NCBI RefSeq assembly: GCF_000626715.1
Contig: NZ_AQRA01000003.1
Location: forward strand, 1 to 64,000
Source: Aquimarina atlantica
GTDB lineage: Bacteria > Bacteroidota > Bacteroidia > Flavobacteriales > Flavobacteriaceae
Direction of reading: 5' to 3'
DNA length: 64,000 nt
Positions 54,939 to 64,000 of this stretch are shown here, piece by piece. The translations under genes and the position numbers were made by a program. How positions within the stretch are numbered: the first letter of the stretch is position 1; each line of letters opens with the position of its first letter. Below the pieces are notes generated by a model that saw only the letters and a list, made by a program, of their open reading frames with translations, did no database searches and had not been told where the DNA came from.

Positions 54939-57767
54939 TTAGTGAGCCTCTAACCAGTCTTTACCAAGTCCAAGATCTACATCTAACGGAACTTCTAAAG
55001 TATATGCGTTTTCCATTTCGGTTTTGATTAAGATTTTGACCTCTTCTAGTTCTGGTTTAAAAACATCAAAGACCAATTCATCATGCACCTGTAGTAGCAT
55101 TTTGGTCTTATAGTTTCCTTCCTTTAGTTTTTTGTGAATATTGATCATTGCAATCTTGATAATATCGGCAGCACTTCCTTGAATGGGTGCATTTACTGCA
55201 TTTCGTTCAGCTGCACCGCGAACAATTGCATTTGCAGAGTTAATGTTTTTTAAATATCGACGTCTTCCTAAAACCGTTTGTACATAACCATTTTCTCTCG
55301 CAAAATCTACCTGTTCACTCATGTAATTACGAAGCTTAGGGTATGTTTTGTAATACGTATCTATTAATTCTTTAGCTTCACCTCGTGAAAGATTGGTTTG
55401 ATTACTTAATCCAAAAGCCGAAACTCCATAAATGATCCCAAAGTTTACTGTTTTGGCATTACTACGTTGCTCTCGAGTTACTTCGTTGAGAGGTACATCA
55501 AATACTTTTGCAGCGGTTGAAGCATGAATATCTTCACCATTTTTAAAAGCTTCGATCATGGTCTCTTCTTTGCTTAAAGCAGCAATGATCCTTAATTCTA
55601 TTTGAGAATAATCTGCCGCCAGTAGTGTGTGTTCTTCATCTCTGGGGATAAATGCTTTTCTTACCTGTCTTCCTCTTTCTGTACGAATAGGAATGTTCTG
55701 TAAATTAGGATTATTAGAACTTAAACGCCCTGTAGCAGCTACCGTTTGCATATAATCTGTATGAACACGTCCGGTATTTTCGTCGACCTGTGTTGGTAGT
55801 GCATCAACGTAAGTGCTTTTTAGTTTAGACAATCCTCTGAAATCCAATATATTTTGAATAATCTCATGATCTTTGGCAAGATAGGATAATACATCTTCGG
55901 CAGTAGAATATTGACCTGTCTTTGTCTTTTTGGGTTTGTCTACCAATTTCATTTTTTCAAATAATATAACACCCAATTGCTTTGGTGATGCAATGTTGAA
56001 TTCTTCACCAGCTTCTGTGTAGATTTTTTGCTCTAATGTTTTGATATCGCTATCTAATTCTTCAGAAAGAGATTGTAAAAAACCTTTATCCAGATTAATT
56101 CCTTCGATTTCCATATCGGCTAGAACTCTTAGTAACGGAATTTCAATATCCTTAAATAAAGAAACTGTTTTTGCTTCGGTAAGCTCTGGTGTAAAATGTT
56201 CTTTTAACTGAAAAGTAATATCTGCATCCTCTACAGCGTATTCGGTTTGTTGATCTATTGGTACTTGTCTGAAAGATAGCTGGTTTTTGCCTTTTTTTCC
56301 AATTAATTCAGTGATAGAAACCGGAGTATAATTAAGGTAAGTTTCAGCAAGTACATCCATATTGTGTCTCATATCCGGGTTGATGAGATAATGGGCTAGC
56401 ATTGTATCAAATAGAGTTCCTCTGACTTCGATATTATATTTTGCCAAAACTTTGATGTCATATTTTAAATTTTGACCAATTTTTGTGATATGTTCGGCTT
56501 CAAAGAAAGGTCGTAGTTGTTCGATTAATTCCTGTGCTTCGATACGATCTTCTGGAAAAGGAATGTAAAAACCTTTTCCCGCTTCCCAGGAAAAAGCAAT
56601 TCCTACCAATTCTGCAATTAATGGATTAAGACCTGTGGTTTCGGTGTCAAAACAAACATTTTCTTGCTTTAATAAATTTTGTAGGAATAATTTCATTGCC
56701 ATTCCCGGAGCAACGCTTTGATAAAAATGTTCGGTATTTGCAATTGTTTTTCTGCTAGAAAAAGAAGTAGCTTCGCCAGATTCCTCGGTTTCACCAAATA
56801 ATGAAAATTGACCTACTCCAGCTTGTGTTGTTTTTTTCTTTGCGGTAGAGCTATCTGTGTTTTGGGAAGATGTATTAGTTCCTTCTTCTGAAAAAATCTT
56901 AGTAAATTGATCTGTAAGCCTTCTAAACTCTAATTCTTCAAAAATCTTATGTACTTTTTGTGCATCGGGTTTTGTAAATTCGTAATCACTGGCATTAAAG
57001 GTTACATCGCAATCTAAAATAATGGTTGCAAGTTTTTTAGAAAGAAGGCCTAATTCTGCATTTGCTTCTACTTTTTCTTTCATTTTACCTTTTAGCTTAT
57101 CGGTATTAGCTAATAGACCTTCCATAGAACCGTATTCTGCAAGAAATTTTTTGGCTGTCTTGTCGCCAACTCCCGGTAATCCGGGAATATTATCCACAGC
57201 ATCACCCATCATACCTAGATAATCAATAACCTGCTCTGGTCGCTCTACCTCAAATCTTTTTTGTACCTCTGGTATTCCCCAGATTTCGATTCCATTTCCC
57301 ATTCTGGCAGGTCGATACATAAAAATGTTTTCAGAAACTAATTGCGCATAATCCTTATCGGGAGTAACCATGTATGTTTGATATCCTTCTTTTTCGGCTT
57401 GTTTGGCAATAGTACCAATTAAATCATCTGCTTCGACACCTGCTTTTTCTATGATAGGAATGTGCATGGCTTTTAATATTTCCTGAATTATAGGTACAGC
57501 AATTTTAATGGCCTCGGGAGTTTCATCGCGATTAGCCTTGTACTCAGGAAAAATTTCTAATCGATCTTTACTCCCTTGCTTGTCAAATGCAACAGCCAAA
57601 TGATCGGGCTTCTCTCTCTTAATAACATCGAATAAAGAATTTACAAAACCTAAAATTGCAGATGTGTCCTGCCCTTTAGAGTTAATTCTTGGGTTTTTAA
57701 TAAGTGCATAATACCCTCGAAAAATAAGAGCGAAAGCATCCAGAAGAAAAAGGCGTTTTTGTGACAT
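54939..57767 (-). CDS. polA: DNA polymerase I
   Basis: At 942 residues all three domains are present. The 5'-3' exonuclease at about 1-290 has LFLLDAFALIFRGYYALIKNP and MVTPDKDYAQLV. The 3'-5' proofreading exonuclease starts at about 340, with an intact DTETTGL (Asp374). The polymerase domain at about 560-942 has LLAADYSQIELRIIAALS, motif B KTVNFGIIYGVSAFGLSNQ and motif C LQVHDELVFDV. An insert of about 50 residues around 300-345 (SSQNTDSSTAKKKTTQAG) is low complexity. It works in repair and Okazaki fragment processing. Confidence 0.97.
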   Translation of the reverse strand: MSQKRLFLLDAFALIFRGYYALIKNPRINSKGQDTSAILGFVNSLFDVIKREKPDHLAVAFDKQGSKDRLEIFPEYKANRDETPEAIKIAVPIIQEILKAMHIPIIEKAGVEADDLIGTIAKQAEKEGYQTYMVTPDKDYAQLVSENIFMYRPARMGNGIEIWGIPEVQKRFEVERPEQVIDYLGMMGDAVDNIPGLPGVGDKTAKKFLAEYGSMEGLLANTDKLKGKMKEKVEANAELGLLSKKLATIILDCDVTFNASDYEFTKPDAQKVHKIFEELEFRRLTDQFTKIFSEEGTNTSSQNTDSSTAKKKTTQAGVGQFSLFGETEESGEATSFSSRKTIANTEHFYQSVAPGMAMKLFLQNLLKQENVCFDTETTGLNPLIAELVGIAFSWEAGKGFYIPFPEDRIEAQELIEQLRPFFEAEHITKIGQNLKYDIKVLAKYNIEVRGTLFDTMLAHYLINPDMRHNMDVLAETYLNYTPVSITELIGKKGKNQLSFRQVPIDQQTEYAVEDADITFQLKEHFTPELTEAKTVSLFKDIEIPLLRVLADMEIEGINLDKGFLQSLSEELDSDIKTLEQKIYTEAGEEFNIASPKQLGVILFEKMKLVDKPKKTKTGQYSTAEDVLSYLAKDHEIIQNILDFRGLSKLKSTYVDALPTQVDENTGRVHTDYMQTVAATGRLSSNNPNLQNIPIRTERGRQVRKAFIPRDEEHTLLAADYSQIELRIIAALSKEETMIEAFKNGEDIHASTAAKVFDVPLNEVTREQRSNAKTVNFGIIYGVSAFGLSNQTNLSRGEAKELIDTYYKTYPKLRNYMSEQVDFARENGYVQTVLGRRRYLKNINSANAIVRGAAERNAVNAPIQGSAADIIKIAMINIHKKLKEGNYKTKMLLQVHDELVFDVFKPELEEVKILIKTEMENAYTLEVPLDVDLGLGKDWLEAH

Positions 57768-57848
57768 GATGTGAGTTAAATTTTAGAAATGCAATATAAA
57801 AAGAAGATTAATCAAATTAGCGTCAAAAACTATAATAAATATAATAAA

Positions 57849-57877
57849 GAAATGCCGCCAAAAACTGACGGCATTTC
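57849..57877 (-). terminator. Hairpin upstream of polA
   Basis: GAAATGCCG (57849-57857) pairs with CGGCATTTC (57869-57877), with an inner CA/TG pair and a 5-nt loop. T-rich sequence follows on the leftward strand. No leftward gene lies upstream, so it may be a leader attenuator of polA. Confidence 0.5.
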
Positions 57878-58135
57878 GCCCCAAAATAAAATTGATAACA
57901 ATGTATCAACTGCTATAAATACGATAGTAATTTTTATATATAGTATATGATTTTTTAAATTGTAATTAAGCCCTAAAAAGGAATATGAAACGAAGTTACA
58001 AATAAAAATCTTAGTTCTAAAAGAAATTGTTAAGATTTATGCCGGGTAAAGACATGATTTTAACGCTTTTTGATCGTAAAATTTATTTATCGTTAATTTT
58101 TACTTAAAAAATAGCCGCAAATTAAAAAGGAGGGA

Positions 58136-58143
58136 TAGCTTTG
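58136..58143 (+). promoter_or_regulatory. -7 box of the metallophosphoesterase gene
   Basis: TAGCTTTG matches TAnnTTTG and lies 28 nt before the start codon. A TTG is not at the exact -33 distance. Confidence 0.55.
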
Positions 58144-58171
58144 TTTAATAATTAAAATTTTACAACAAATT

Positions 58172-59416
58172 ATGCGTTGGTTAGTCCCTATAATTCTATA
58201 CATACTTATTGAAACTTATGCATATCAAGCCATTCGAACTATCACCAAAAATCAATGGGTGCAAATAGGGTATTTAGTATTGTCATTGCTTATCTTAAGC
58301 TATGTTATTTACATCTTTGCTAACTATGATCGCAGTGTTGGTCCAACCAAATACACATTAAGAGCTAGTGCACTTTTGTTACTCACTTTGGTGCCTAAGT
58401 TGATTATGATTTTGTTTTTATTTGGTGAAGACATTATTAGGGTTTGTGTGGCGGGATATAATTATCTCACTAATACTTTTTTTGAAGGTACAGCTACTCA
58501 ATATTTTCCGGATCGCAGAAAATTTATAAGCCAATTGGCACTTGGTGTTGCTGCAATACCTCTTGGGGGATTGTTACATGGTATTTTTAGAGGGAAATAT
58601 AATTTTAAAGTGATACGTCATGTATTGTATTATGAGGATCTTCCTGCTGCGTTTGATGGATTTCGGATTACGCAAATTTCAGACATACATTCAGGAAGTT
58701 TTGATGATGCTGCTAAAATCGAATATGCAGTAGATTTAATTAATGAACAAGAAACAGATTTATTGCTATTTACAGGAGATATTGTGAATACTGTAGCAGA
58801 AGAAATGGATGATTGGATAGATACTTTTAAGCGTATTAAAACACCTAAGTATGGCAAATATTCTGTTTTGGGAAATCATGATTATGGAGAATATGTTACC
58901 TGGAACAGTCAAGAAGAAAAAGATGCAAATTTTGAAGCAATAAAGGAAGTTCATACTAAAATTGATTTTAATCTGTTACTTAATGATAGTACTTTTGTAG
59001 AAAAGGATGGTGAGCGTATTGCTGTGATAGGAGTAGAGAATTGGGGGCATAACTTTAAGAAAGCAGGTGATTTGAAAAAAGCTTCTGAAAAAGTCGCTAA
59101 AGAAGATTTTAAAGTTTTGTTAAGTCATGATCCCTCACATTGGGAATATGAAGTGAAGAAACATTCGGATCATTACCACCTTACATTAAGTGGGCATACC
59201 CATGGATTTCAATTTGGGATTGAAATTCCCGGATTTGTACGATGGAGCCCAGTGCAATATGTATATAAGCAATGGGCAGGAATGTATGATGAAATGGGAA
59301 GGTATCTAAATGTAAATCGTGGTTTTGGATTTCATGCTTTTCCGGGACGGGTTGGTATATGGCCCGAGATTACAGTTATTGAATTGAGAAAAGGATCTAA
59401 TGGTAAAGGCACATAA
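58172..59416 (+). CDS. Membrane-anchored metallophosphoesterase (YkuE-like)
   Basis: The 414-residue protein has three to four membrane helices at the N-terminus (residues 3-25, 30-52, 66-90). The metallophosphoesterase domain is complete: TQISDIHSGSFDD (DxH), LLLFTGDIVNT (GDxV), VLGNHDYGEYV (GNHD), LLSHDPSHW and LTLSGHTHGFQFG (GHTH). The bulk of the enzyme lies after the last helix, on one side of the membrane. Family members act on diverse phosphoesters, including lipid intermediates. It is the first of a short run of mixed genes. Confidence 0.93.
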   Translation: MRWLVPIILYILIETYAYQAIRTITKNQWVQIGYLVLSLLILSYVIYIFANYDRSVGPTKYTLRASALLLLTLVPKLIMILFLFGEDIIRVCVAGYNYLTNTFFEGTATQYFPDRRKFISQLALGVAAIPLGGLLHGIFRGKYNFKVIRHVLYYEDLPAAFDGFRITQISDIHSGSFDDAAKIEYAVDLINEQETDLLLFTGDIVNTVAEEMDDWIDTFKRIKTPKYGKYSVLGNHDYGEYVTWNSQEEKDANFEAIKEVHTKIDFNLLLNDSTFVEKDGERIAVIGVENWGHNFKKAGDLKKASEKVAKEDFKVLLSHDPSHWEYEVKKHSDHYHLTLSGHTHGFQFGIEIPGFVRWSPVQYVYKQWAGMYDEMGRYLNVNRGFGFHAFPGRVGIWPEITVIELRKGSNGKGT

Positions 59417-59487
59417 TTCAGAAAGTGTTATATTTACAACTGTTTAATGGCCAATTATTAAAGGCTCAAACATAAAAGTTTTTGAAC

Positions 59488-59784
59488 ATGTCAAAGTTTG
59501 GAGATATAATAGGTATTGAAGTTCCTGTCTTATTAGACTTTTTTACCGAATGGAACGAACCCTCTCTGGCAATGCATCCTGTGTTAAGAGATGTAGCTGC
59601 GGCACTTGGAGATAAAGGGAAAGTTATAAAGATTGATGTAGATAAGAATGAAGAGTTGGCTACTGCTTTACGTATTAAAGGACTTCCTACATTAATGATT
59701 TATAAAGAAGGTGAGATGGTTTGGAGACAAAGTGGCGAGCAAGATGCTAATACACTAATCGGTCTCATGAAAGAGTATGTTTAG
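59488..59784 (+). CDS. Thioredoxin-fold protein without catalytic cysteines
   Basis: I choose the ATG at 59488 (98 residues); an upstream in-frame TTG is less likely. The fold is thioredoxin: VLLDFFTEW at the start, the cis-Pro motif GLPTLMIY, and C-terminal helix NTLIGLMKEYV. The canonical WCGPC is WNEPS, so both cysteines are replaced by Asn23 and Ser26. It cannot be a disulfide oxidoreductase. It may be a chaperone or scaffold. Its stop overlaps the convergent deacetylase by 4 nt. Confidence 0.93.
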   Translation: MSKFGDIIGIEVPVLLDFFTEWNEPSLAMHPVLRDVAAALGDKGKVIKIDVDKNEELATALRIKGLPTLMIYKEGEMVWRQSGEQDANTLIGLMKEYV

Positions 59785-60431
59785 AGCCCGATGGTATCAA
59801 AAACATATCCTCTTTTAGAAAAATAGTCTAAGATCTCAGGTAGTATAACTGTAAGGTTTTTTGAGGCTTTTATGCTGTCATGAAAAACAATAATGCTTCC
59901 CTGTTGTGCATTTTGAAGCACATTTTGTAAACATTCTTCAGGTGATATTGTTTGTTCCCAATCTTTTGATAATACATCCCAAAGTATAATTTTATATCCT
60001 AACTTTTCTAGAACTTTAAATTTGGTGCGGCTAATTTGTCCATATGGAGGTCTAAATATTTGCTGTATATCTTTCTTAGGTGAATATTCCTGGATTAGAT
60101 TTTGACAATCTATAGTGTTTTGAATGTATATTTCTAGATTGGTTTTCCAGGCTTTTAAATGATTCATAGTATGATTGCCTATAGCATGACCCTCTGCTAG
60201 AATCTGTCGAAAAACCTCGGGGTGTTTTCTAATATTATCACCTATACAAAAAAAAGTTGCTTTGGCATTATATTGATTTAACTGGGTCAAAACAAATTCT
60301 GTAACACCAGGGATAGGGCCATCATCAAAAGTTAAATATAGCTTCTTTTCATTAGTTGTATAAAGATCCCAGATATAATTTGGGAAAAGCTGTTTAATAA
60401 GCTTAGGAGTTTTATTTGGAATTATCTGCAC
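59781..60431 (-). CDS. Polysaccharide deacetylase (NodB-type)
   Basis: The product is 216 residues from a GTG at 60431, which fits family members that begin with ...PKLIKQLFPNYIW. A GTG at 60470 is in frame but lies in the terminator stem of the upstream gene, so I reject it. The NodB motifs are YLTFDDGPIPGVT (Asp-Asp), GHAIGNHTMNHLKAW (HxxxH metal ligands) and RPPYGQIS; a later HDS segment supplies the catalytic His. It removes acetyl groups from N-acetylated glycans (peptidoglycan or chitin-like). No signal peptide is clear. Confidence 0.88.
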   Translation of the reverse strand: MQIIPNKTPKLIKQLFPNYIWDLYTTNEKKLYLTFDDGPIPGVTEFVLTQLNQYNAKATFFCIGDNIRKHPEVFRQILAEGHAIGNHTMNHLKAWKTNLEIYIQNTIDCQNLIQEYSPKKDIQQIFRPPYGQISRTKFKVLEKLGYKIILWDVLSKDWEQTISPEECLQNVLQNAQQGSIIVFHDSIKASKNLTVILPEILDYFSKRGYVFDTIGL

Positions 60432-60445
60432 TATGAGTGTACTAA

Positions 60446-60474
60446 AAAAGTGAGTCTTATAAAGACTCACTTTT
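60446..60474 (-). terminator. Perfect terminator after DUF2723 gene
   Basis: Leftward strand: AAAAGTGAGTCTT and AAGACTCACTTTT form a 13-bp stem with a TAT loop, followed by T6. It is 6 nt past the stop at 60480 and covers the region where the deacetylase could otherwise start. Confidence 0.9.
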
Positions 60475-60479
60475 AATAA

Positions 60480-63400
60480 TTAGTTTGCTATACTGTCTAA
60501 AGAGTCTAACGATTTTTCTTGGTTTTGAAACTCTTTAATAAGATCTTCTTCTTGTTGTTTACGTATGGCTTCATCGTCATCATATTCTTCATCTTCAGAA
60601 TAGAGTCTAGTAAACAATCTCAGGTATTTGTTAAACTCATCTGCCTTTTCTTCTATCATTTCCCGATCCTGATTGATTAGTAATAAATCAACTACACTAC
60701 GATAGCGTTCTACATTAGTTACAATCTCTTCAGCATAACGATATTGATCTTTAAGTTCTAAACTACCAAAATAGGTGAGTTGCTCCTGGTATTTTTTTGC
60801 CAGTTTTATCCATAAGTCTCGGGCTTTTTGTTTTTCTCCTATTTCGTAATATCCAGAGATATAAGGCTCTACCAGAGTGTAATATTCATAGTATTCAATT
60901 GGCATTTTGTCCATTGCCAGATCCAAAATTTCTTTGGCTTTATCTTTTTTATCTTCCTGGATTAAAGCTTCTACAAGTCTTGCCAGATTGCTACGATAAG
61001 TAATTGCATTTTTTCTGGTTTCTGGATCATGATATATATTCGGATCATTACTATTACCCCAATCCCAGCTAGTTACATTTTTATACATAAGATCGGTGTC
61101 GATTCTTCCCATTTCAAAAGGATTTCGAGGGTTTACCTTAGTACGAATAGGGACTAATTTAAAAGTAACTCCATCTAATTGTAAATAATCTTTCATCCAT
61201 AAGAAATCATCATCACCATAGCTTCCGCCAGTAAAATAAATAGGTCTTTCCCAATTGTTATTAGCTATGATATCCAGCATCAAAAGACGATTTTTAAACA
61301 ATAAATCTCCGTTAAGATGGATATCTATATAGGGTACAATAAGATCAGCGTCTTTTTGAGCTACAATACCATTTCTAAGCACCGCTTCTTTGTCTACAGG
61401 GATTCGTATGTGTTTAGTAGGAAATGTATTTACTTTTTTACCACTTTGCAAATCTCCTTTAGTTCGAGGATCATCTGTTTCTATCCATCTCATCCAGTTT
61501 TTGATCAGCATGGTATCAGAAGTTACAGGTTTGTGATAAATAGCATCGTTATTTCCGAATCGATAGAACTCATGAGTTAATTGAGAAGGGATAGGTTTGC
61601 CTTCATATGCAGCTTTTTTCATTTGGTCTATATACCAATCTGTTGCAAAAAGACTTGTGTTTACGGTTCTAACATCTGTACGGTAACCTTCAATTTCTTG
61701 CGCATACCATAATGCAAATGTGTCATTATCACCTATCGTAAATAGTATGGCATCTTTTTGACAAGATTGCAAGTACATTTTTGCCATAGACTGTGCGGTA
61801 TATCGATTTGAACGATCGTGATCATCCCAATTTTGAGCTGCTAATAGTACTGGTACGGCTAATAGGCAAACCACGGTAACTATAGGAGCAAGTATTTTGG
61901 GTTGTAAGTATTTTTTAAGTAAATCAAACAAAGCATATACACCAAATCCAATCCAGATGGCAAATACATAAAATGACCCTACCAGTGCATAATCCCGCTC
62001 TCTTGGCTCAAAAGGTCTTTCATTAAGGTAAATTTTTAGTGCTAGGCCTGTAAATAAGAAAAAAATGAGCAAAGCCCAGAATTTTTTCTTGTCTCTTTGT
62101 AACATAAATACAAAACCAATTAATCCTAGTAGTAATGGTAAGAAATAGTAGGTGTTGCGAGCCTTGTTTTTAAGAGCGTCACTAGGTAAATTATCTTGAG
62201 ACCCTAAGCGAATTTCATCAATAAACTTAATACCACTAAGCCAATTTCCTTCTAGATCAGTAAGTTTACCTTGGTTATCGTCTTGTCGTCCAACAAAATT
62301 CCACATAAAATAACGCCAGTACATATAGCCCATTTGGTAATCAAATAAATATACCACGTTATCCCAAAAGGAAGGTTTTTCTACATTGATATAATTACCA
62401 AACGATTGTAGAAATTTATTATAATCATCATTGTCTAATTTTCCTGTAGCATATTCCCTTCTAAATTGAGTAACGGCATTAAGCAATTCTTCTTCACCTT
62501 GATACTCGGGTTTGATTGTAAATTTAATAGGTCCTGTATACTCCATATAATTAGCAATATGCTCTGTGCTCCACATTCTTGGTAAAATAGCTTTATGTGC
62601 ATCATCAAGATTCTGTTTTGCATTTTTCCAATCGTTAACTATAATATATTTTCCGGTTTTTAGATCTTTTTCATATTTCGGTTTGCCATCTTCGTATGGA
62701 TTGTTCTCATCAAGGCCGGCATAGATTTCTGTAAATTGAGGTCCGTAAAAAAGATGAGTTTCTGGATATTGTTCTAAGTTATAATATGCCAGAAGCTCCC
62801 TTGCATTATTAGGATTATTTTCATTAATCACAGTTCCTGCATTTGCTCGTATAGGAAGCATAACCCAACTAGAAAACCCTATTAGGATAAACATAACACA
62901 TAATAACAATGTGTTTAATTGTGTGTAATTTTTTTTACGAGTGTATTTTATACCAAAATAGAAAGCTGCAGCAATTATTAATCCAGCAATAATGGTTCCT
63001 GAGTTAAAAGGCATACCTATAGAATTAACAAAAAAGACTTCAGCTGCACCAAAGAATTTAAGTGTAGAAGGTAATAGGAGTTTAAAAATAAACAACAATA
63101 TAGCTACAACAACGATATTGGCAACAATGAAATTTTTAATAGTAATTTCTTTGTAATTTTTGAAATAATATAATAGCCCAATTGCAGGGATAGAAAGTAA
63201 TCCCATAAAGTGAACACCGAAAGATAATCCTACAATAAAAGAAATTAATAGCAACCATCTGTTACCTCTAGGGGTATGCATGTCACGTTCCCATAATAAT
63301 CCAAGATAGAAAAGAACAGATAAAATGCAGGTGGCCATTGCGTATACTTCGGCTTCTACGGCATTAAACCAAAAGCTATCTGTAAAGGAAAAGGCTAAAG

Positions 63401-63785
63401 CCCCTACCATGCCACTACCTAAAATAGCCATTGCTTTACCTTGTGTTAATTCTTCATCTTTTACAATTACTTTTTTTACAAGAATGGTGATCGACCAAAA
63501 CATGAAAAGAATCGTAAATGCGCTAGCAAATGCAGAAGTCATGTTTACCATTAATGCAATTTGTGTGGGATCTGATGCAAAAGCGGAAGCAAAAGCTCCA
63601 ATCATTTGGAAAAGAGGTGCTCCTGGTGGATGGCCAACTTGTAATTTCGAAGAGGTGGCAATGTACTCTCCTGCATCCCAAAAACTAGCAGTGGGTTCTA
63701 CCGTCATTGCGTAAACGCATAAAGCGATGGTAAAAACAATCCATCCTAATATTTTATTCCACTTGGTAAAGTTGAATGTGCTCAT
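60480..63785 (-). CDS. DUF2723 polytopic membrane protein (GT-C glycosyltransferase-like)
   Basis: At 1101 residues the N-terminal half has about ten helices and the GT-C-type signature VEPTASFWDAGEYIATSSKLQVGHPPGAPLFQMIGAF, with the acidic DAGE in the first loop. This is the DUF2723 family, thought to be related to protein O-mannosyltransferases. The C-terminal part is hydrophilic with TPR-like helices (KAKEILDLAMDKMPIEYYEYYTLVEPYISGYYEIGEKQKARDLWIKLAKKY) and an acidic tail. The product is therefore an inner-membrane enzyme with a periplasmic face. The acceptor is unknown. Confidence 0.92.
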   Translation of the reverse strand: MSTFNFTKWNKILGWIVFTIALCVYAMTVEPTASFWDAGEYIATSSKLQVGHPPGAPLFQMIGAFASAFASDPTQIALMVNMTSAFASAFTILFMFWSITILVKKVIVKDEELTQGKAMAILGSGMVGALAFSFTDSFWFNAVEAEVYAMATCILSVLFYLGLLWERDMHTPRGNRWLLLISFIVGLSFGVHFMGLLSIPAIGLLYYFKNYKEITIKNFIVANIVVVAILLFIFKLLLPSTLKFFGAAEVFFVNSIGMPFNSGTIIAGLIIAAAFYFGIKYTRKKNYTQLNTLLLCVMFILIGFSSWVMLPIRANAGTVINENNPNNARELLAYYNLEQYPETHLFYGPQFTEIYAGLDENNPYEDGKPKYEKDLKTGKYIIVNDWKNAKQNLDDAHKAILPRMWSTEHIANYMEYTGPIKFTIKPEYQGEEELLNAVTQFRREYATGKLDNDDYNKFLQSFGNYINVEKPSFWDNVVYLFDYQMGYMYWRYFMWNFVGRQDDNQGKLTDLEGNWLSGIKFIDEIRLGSQDNLPSDALKNKARNTYYFLPLLLGLIGFVFMLQRDKKKFWALLIFFLFTGLALKIYLNERPFEPRERDYALVGSFYVFAIWIGFGVYALFDLLKKYLQPKILAPIVTVVCLLAVPVLLAAQNWDDHDRSNRYTAQSMAKMYLQSCQKDAILFTIGDNDTFALWYAQEIEGYRTDVRTVNTSLFATDWYIDQMKKAAYEGKPIPSQLTHEFYRFGNNDAIYHKPVTSDTMLIKNWMRWIETDDPRTKGDLQSGKKVNTFPTKHIRIPVDKEAVLRNGIVAQKDADLIVPYIDIHLNGDLLFKNRLLMLDIIANNNWERPIYFTGGSYGDDDFLWMKDYLQLDGVTFKLVPIRTKVNPRNPFEMGRIDTDLMYKNVTSWDWGNSNDPNIYHDPETRKNAITYRSNLARLVEALIQEDKKDKAKEILDLAMDKMPIEYYEYYTLVEPYISGYYEIGEKQKARDLWIKLAKKYQEQLTYFGSLELKDQYRYAEEIVTNVERYRSVVDLLLINQDREMIEEKADEFNKYLRLFTRLYSEDEEYDDDEAIRKQQEEDLIKEFQNQEKSLDSLDSIAN

Positions 63786-63944
63786 AAGATTTATTCAGTT
63801 ATATAACGTGTGGCGAATTTAATAATAAAAATACTTTAACCTTAGTTTTTTTAGGAAACGCTTAACAGAAGTTTATATTTTAGACTTATAACCAAGGTTT
63901 TGTAAATAGATTATTGATTTAGTAGAATAAATTTTAAAAAATGT

Positions 63945-63974
63945 TTGCAGAGCCAAAAGAAAATTTTAAATTTG
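63945..63974 (+). promoter_or_regulatory. Full-consensus promoter running out of the window
   Basis: TTG (63945-63947), 19 nt, TAAATTTG (63967-63974). It is followed by CACCCGCAAACACG. It drives rightward transcription of whatever starts after 64000 (divergent to the DUF2723 gene). The last ten bases might belong to a tRNA or a coding start; this cannot be decided. Confidence 0.85.
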
Positions 63975-64000
63975 CACCCGCAAACACGTATTGGCCTATG

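Larger units (their letters stand above)
57768..58171. other. 404-bp divergent gap, polA / metallophosphoesterase
   Basis: It holds a hairpin GAAATGCCG/CGGCATTTC (57849-57877) and a TAGCTTTG -7 box for the rightward gene. No ORF. The hairpin sits in the polA leader or in an intergenic transcript. Confidence 0.6.

Noticed and set aside
63990..64000. Start of a tRNA gene at the right edge (TTGGCCTATG)
   Set aside because: Only ten bases are visible; a tRNA or a coding start cannot be told apart.

Overview
The window is an AT-rich chromosomal segment of a Bacteroidetes bacterium, almost certainly a marine Flavobacteriaceae (an Aquimarina-like genus is a guess from gene content and is not proven). 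The reasons are promoters of the TTG-N19/20-TAnnTTTG type, absent Shine-Dalgarno sequences, lipoproteins and OM barrels typical of the phylum, DUF5686/DUF5916/DUF2723 proteins, an ExbB-X-ExbD-ExbD set, and the gene order rplM-rpsI-rpsB-tsf-pyrH-frr-DUF5686-RND-asnS ... rpoN-OM barrel-exbD-exbD-exbB. I see no IS element, integrase, CRISPR array or rRNA.

Layout. 1-2067: the start of a large secreted repeat protein whose gene runs off the left edge. 2162-4008: a leucine-binding-fold protein without signal peptide and a phage-tail-collar protein. 4496-12128: a two-sided module. The leftward arm holds a lipoprotein, a PKD/OM-barrel protein, an exported CHAT (caspase-like) TPR protein and a retropepsin-like aspartyl protease. 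The rightward arm holds an ECF sigma factor and a membrane anti-sigma-like TPR protein. 12307-17927: TatD, type I asparaginase, tRNA-Ser(GGA), the proton-channel set and an OM barrel. 17922-19987: a membrane protein and RpoN.

20319-38768: about 18.8 kb of accessory genes between rpoN and asnS, which from memory are neighbours in related genomes. It contains a NarL-type two-component system with a GTG-start membrane protein and two paralogous lipoproteins that share the C-terminal signature ANELNGSPPRG; a MarR-GNAT-GNAT operon with a palindromic operator; an XRE repressor with a 16-bp palindrome; katG with an ankyrin partner; a metzincin-like lipoprotein; and a LytTR set made of an SDHY-repeat protein, a histidine kinase, a degenerate pseudokinase and a response regulator.

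38862-50646: housekeeping genes asnS, RND exporter, DUF5686, frr, pyrH, tsf, rpsB, rpsI and rplM, all leftward. 50929-63785: a DUF5916 barrel, a beta-lactamase-family lipoprotein, polA, a metallophosphoesterase, a thioredoxin fold lacking both active-site cysteines, a polysaccharide deacetylase and a DUF2723 membrane protein. A strong promoter at the right edge fires out of the window.

The best candidates for undescribed biology are: (1) the exported CHAT/retropepsin/PKD module with its own sigma/anti-sigma pair; (2) the lipoprotein/membrane protein/HK/RR locus; (3) the SDHY-repeat/LytS/pseudo-LytS/LytTR locus; (4) two intergenic promoters with the same long upstream architecture, in gaps without a forward gene and followed by terminators, which look like genes for small RNAs; and (5) a well-paired rpsB leader.
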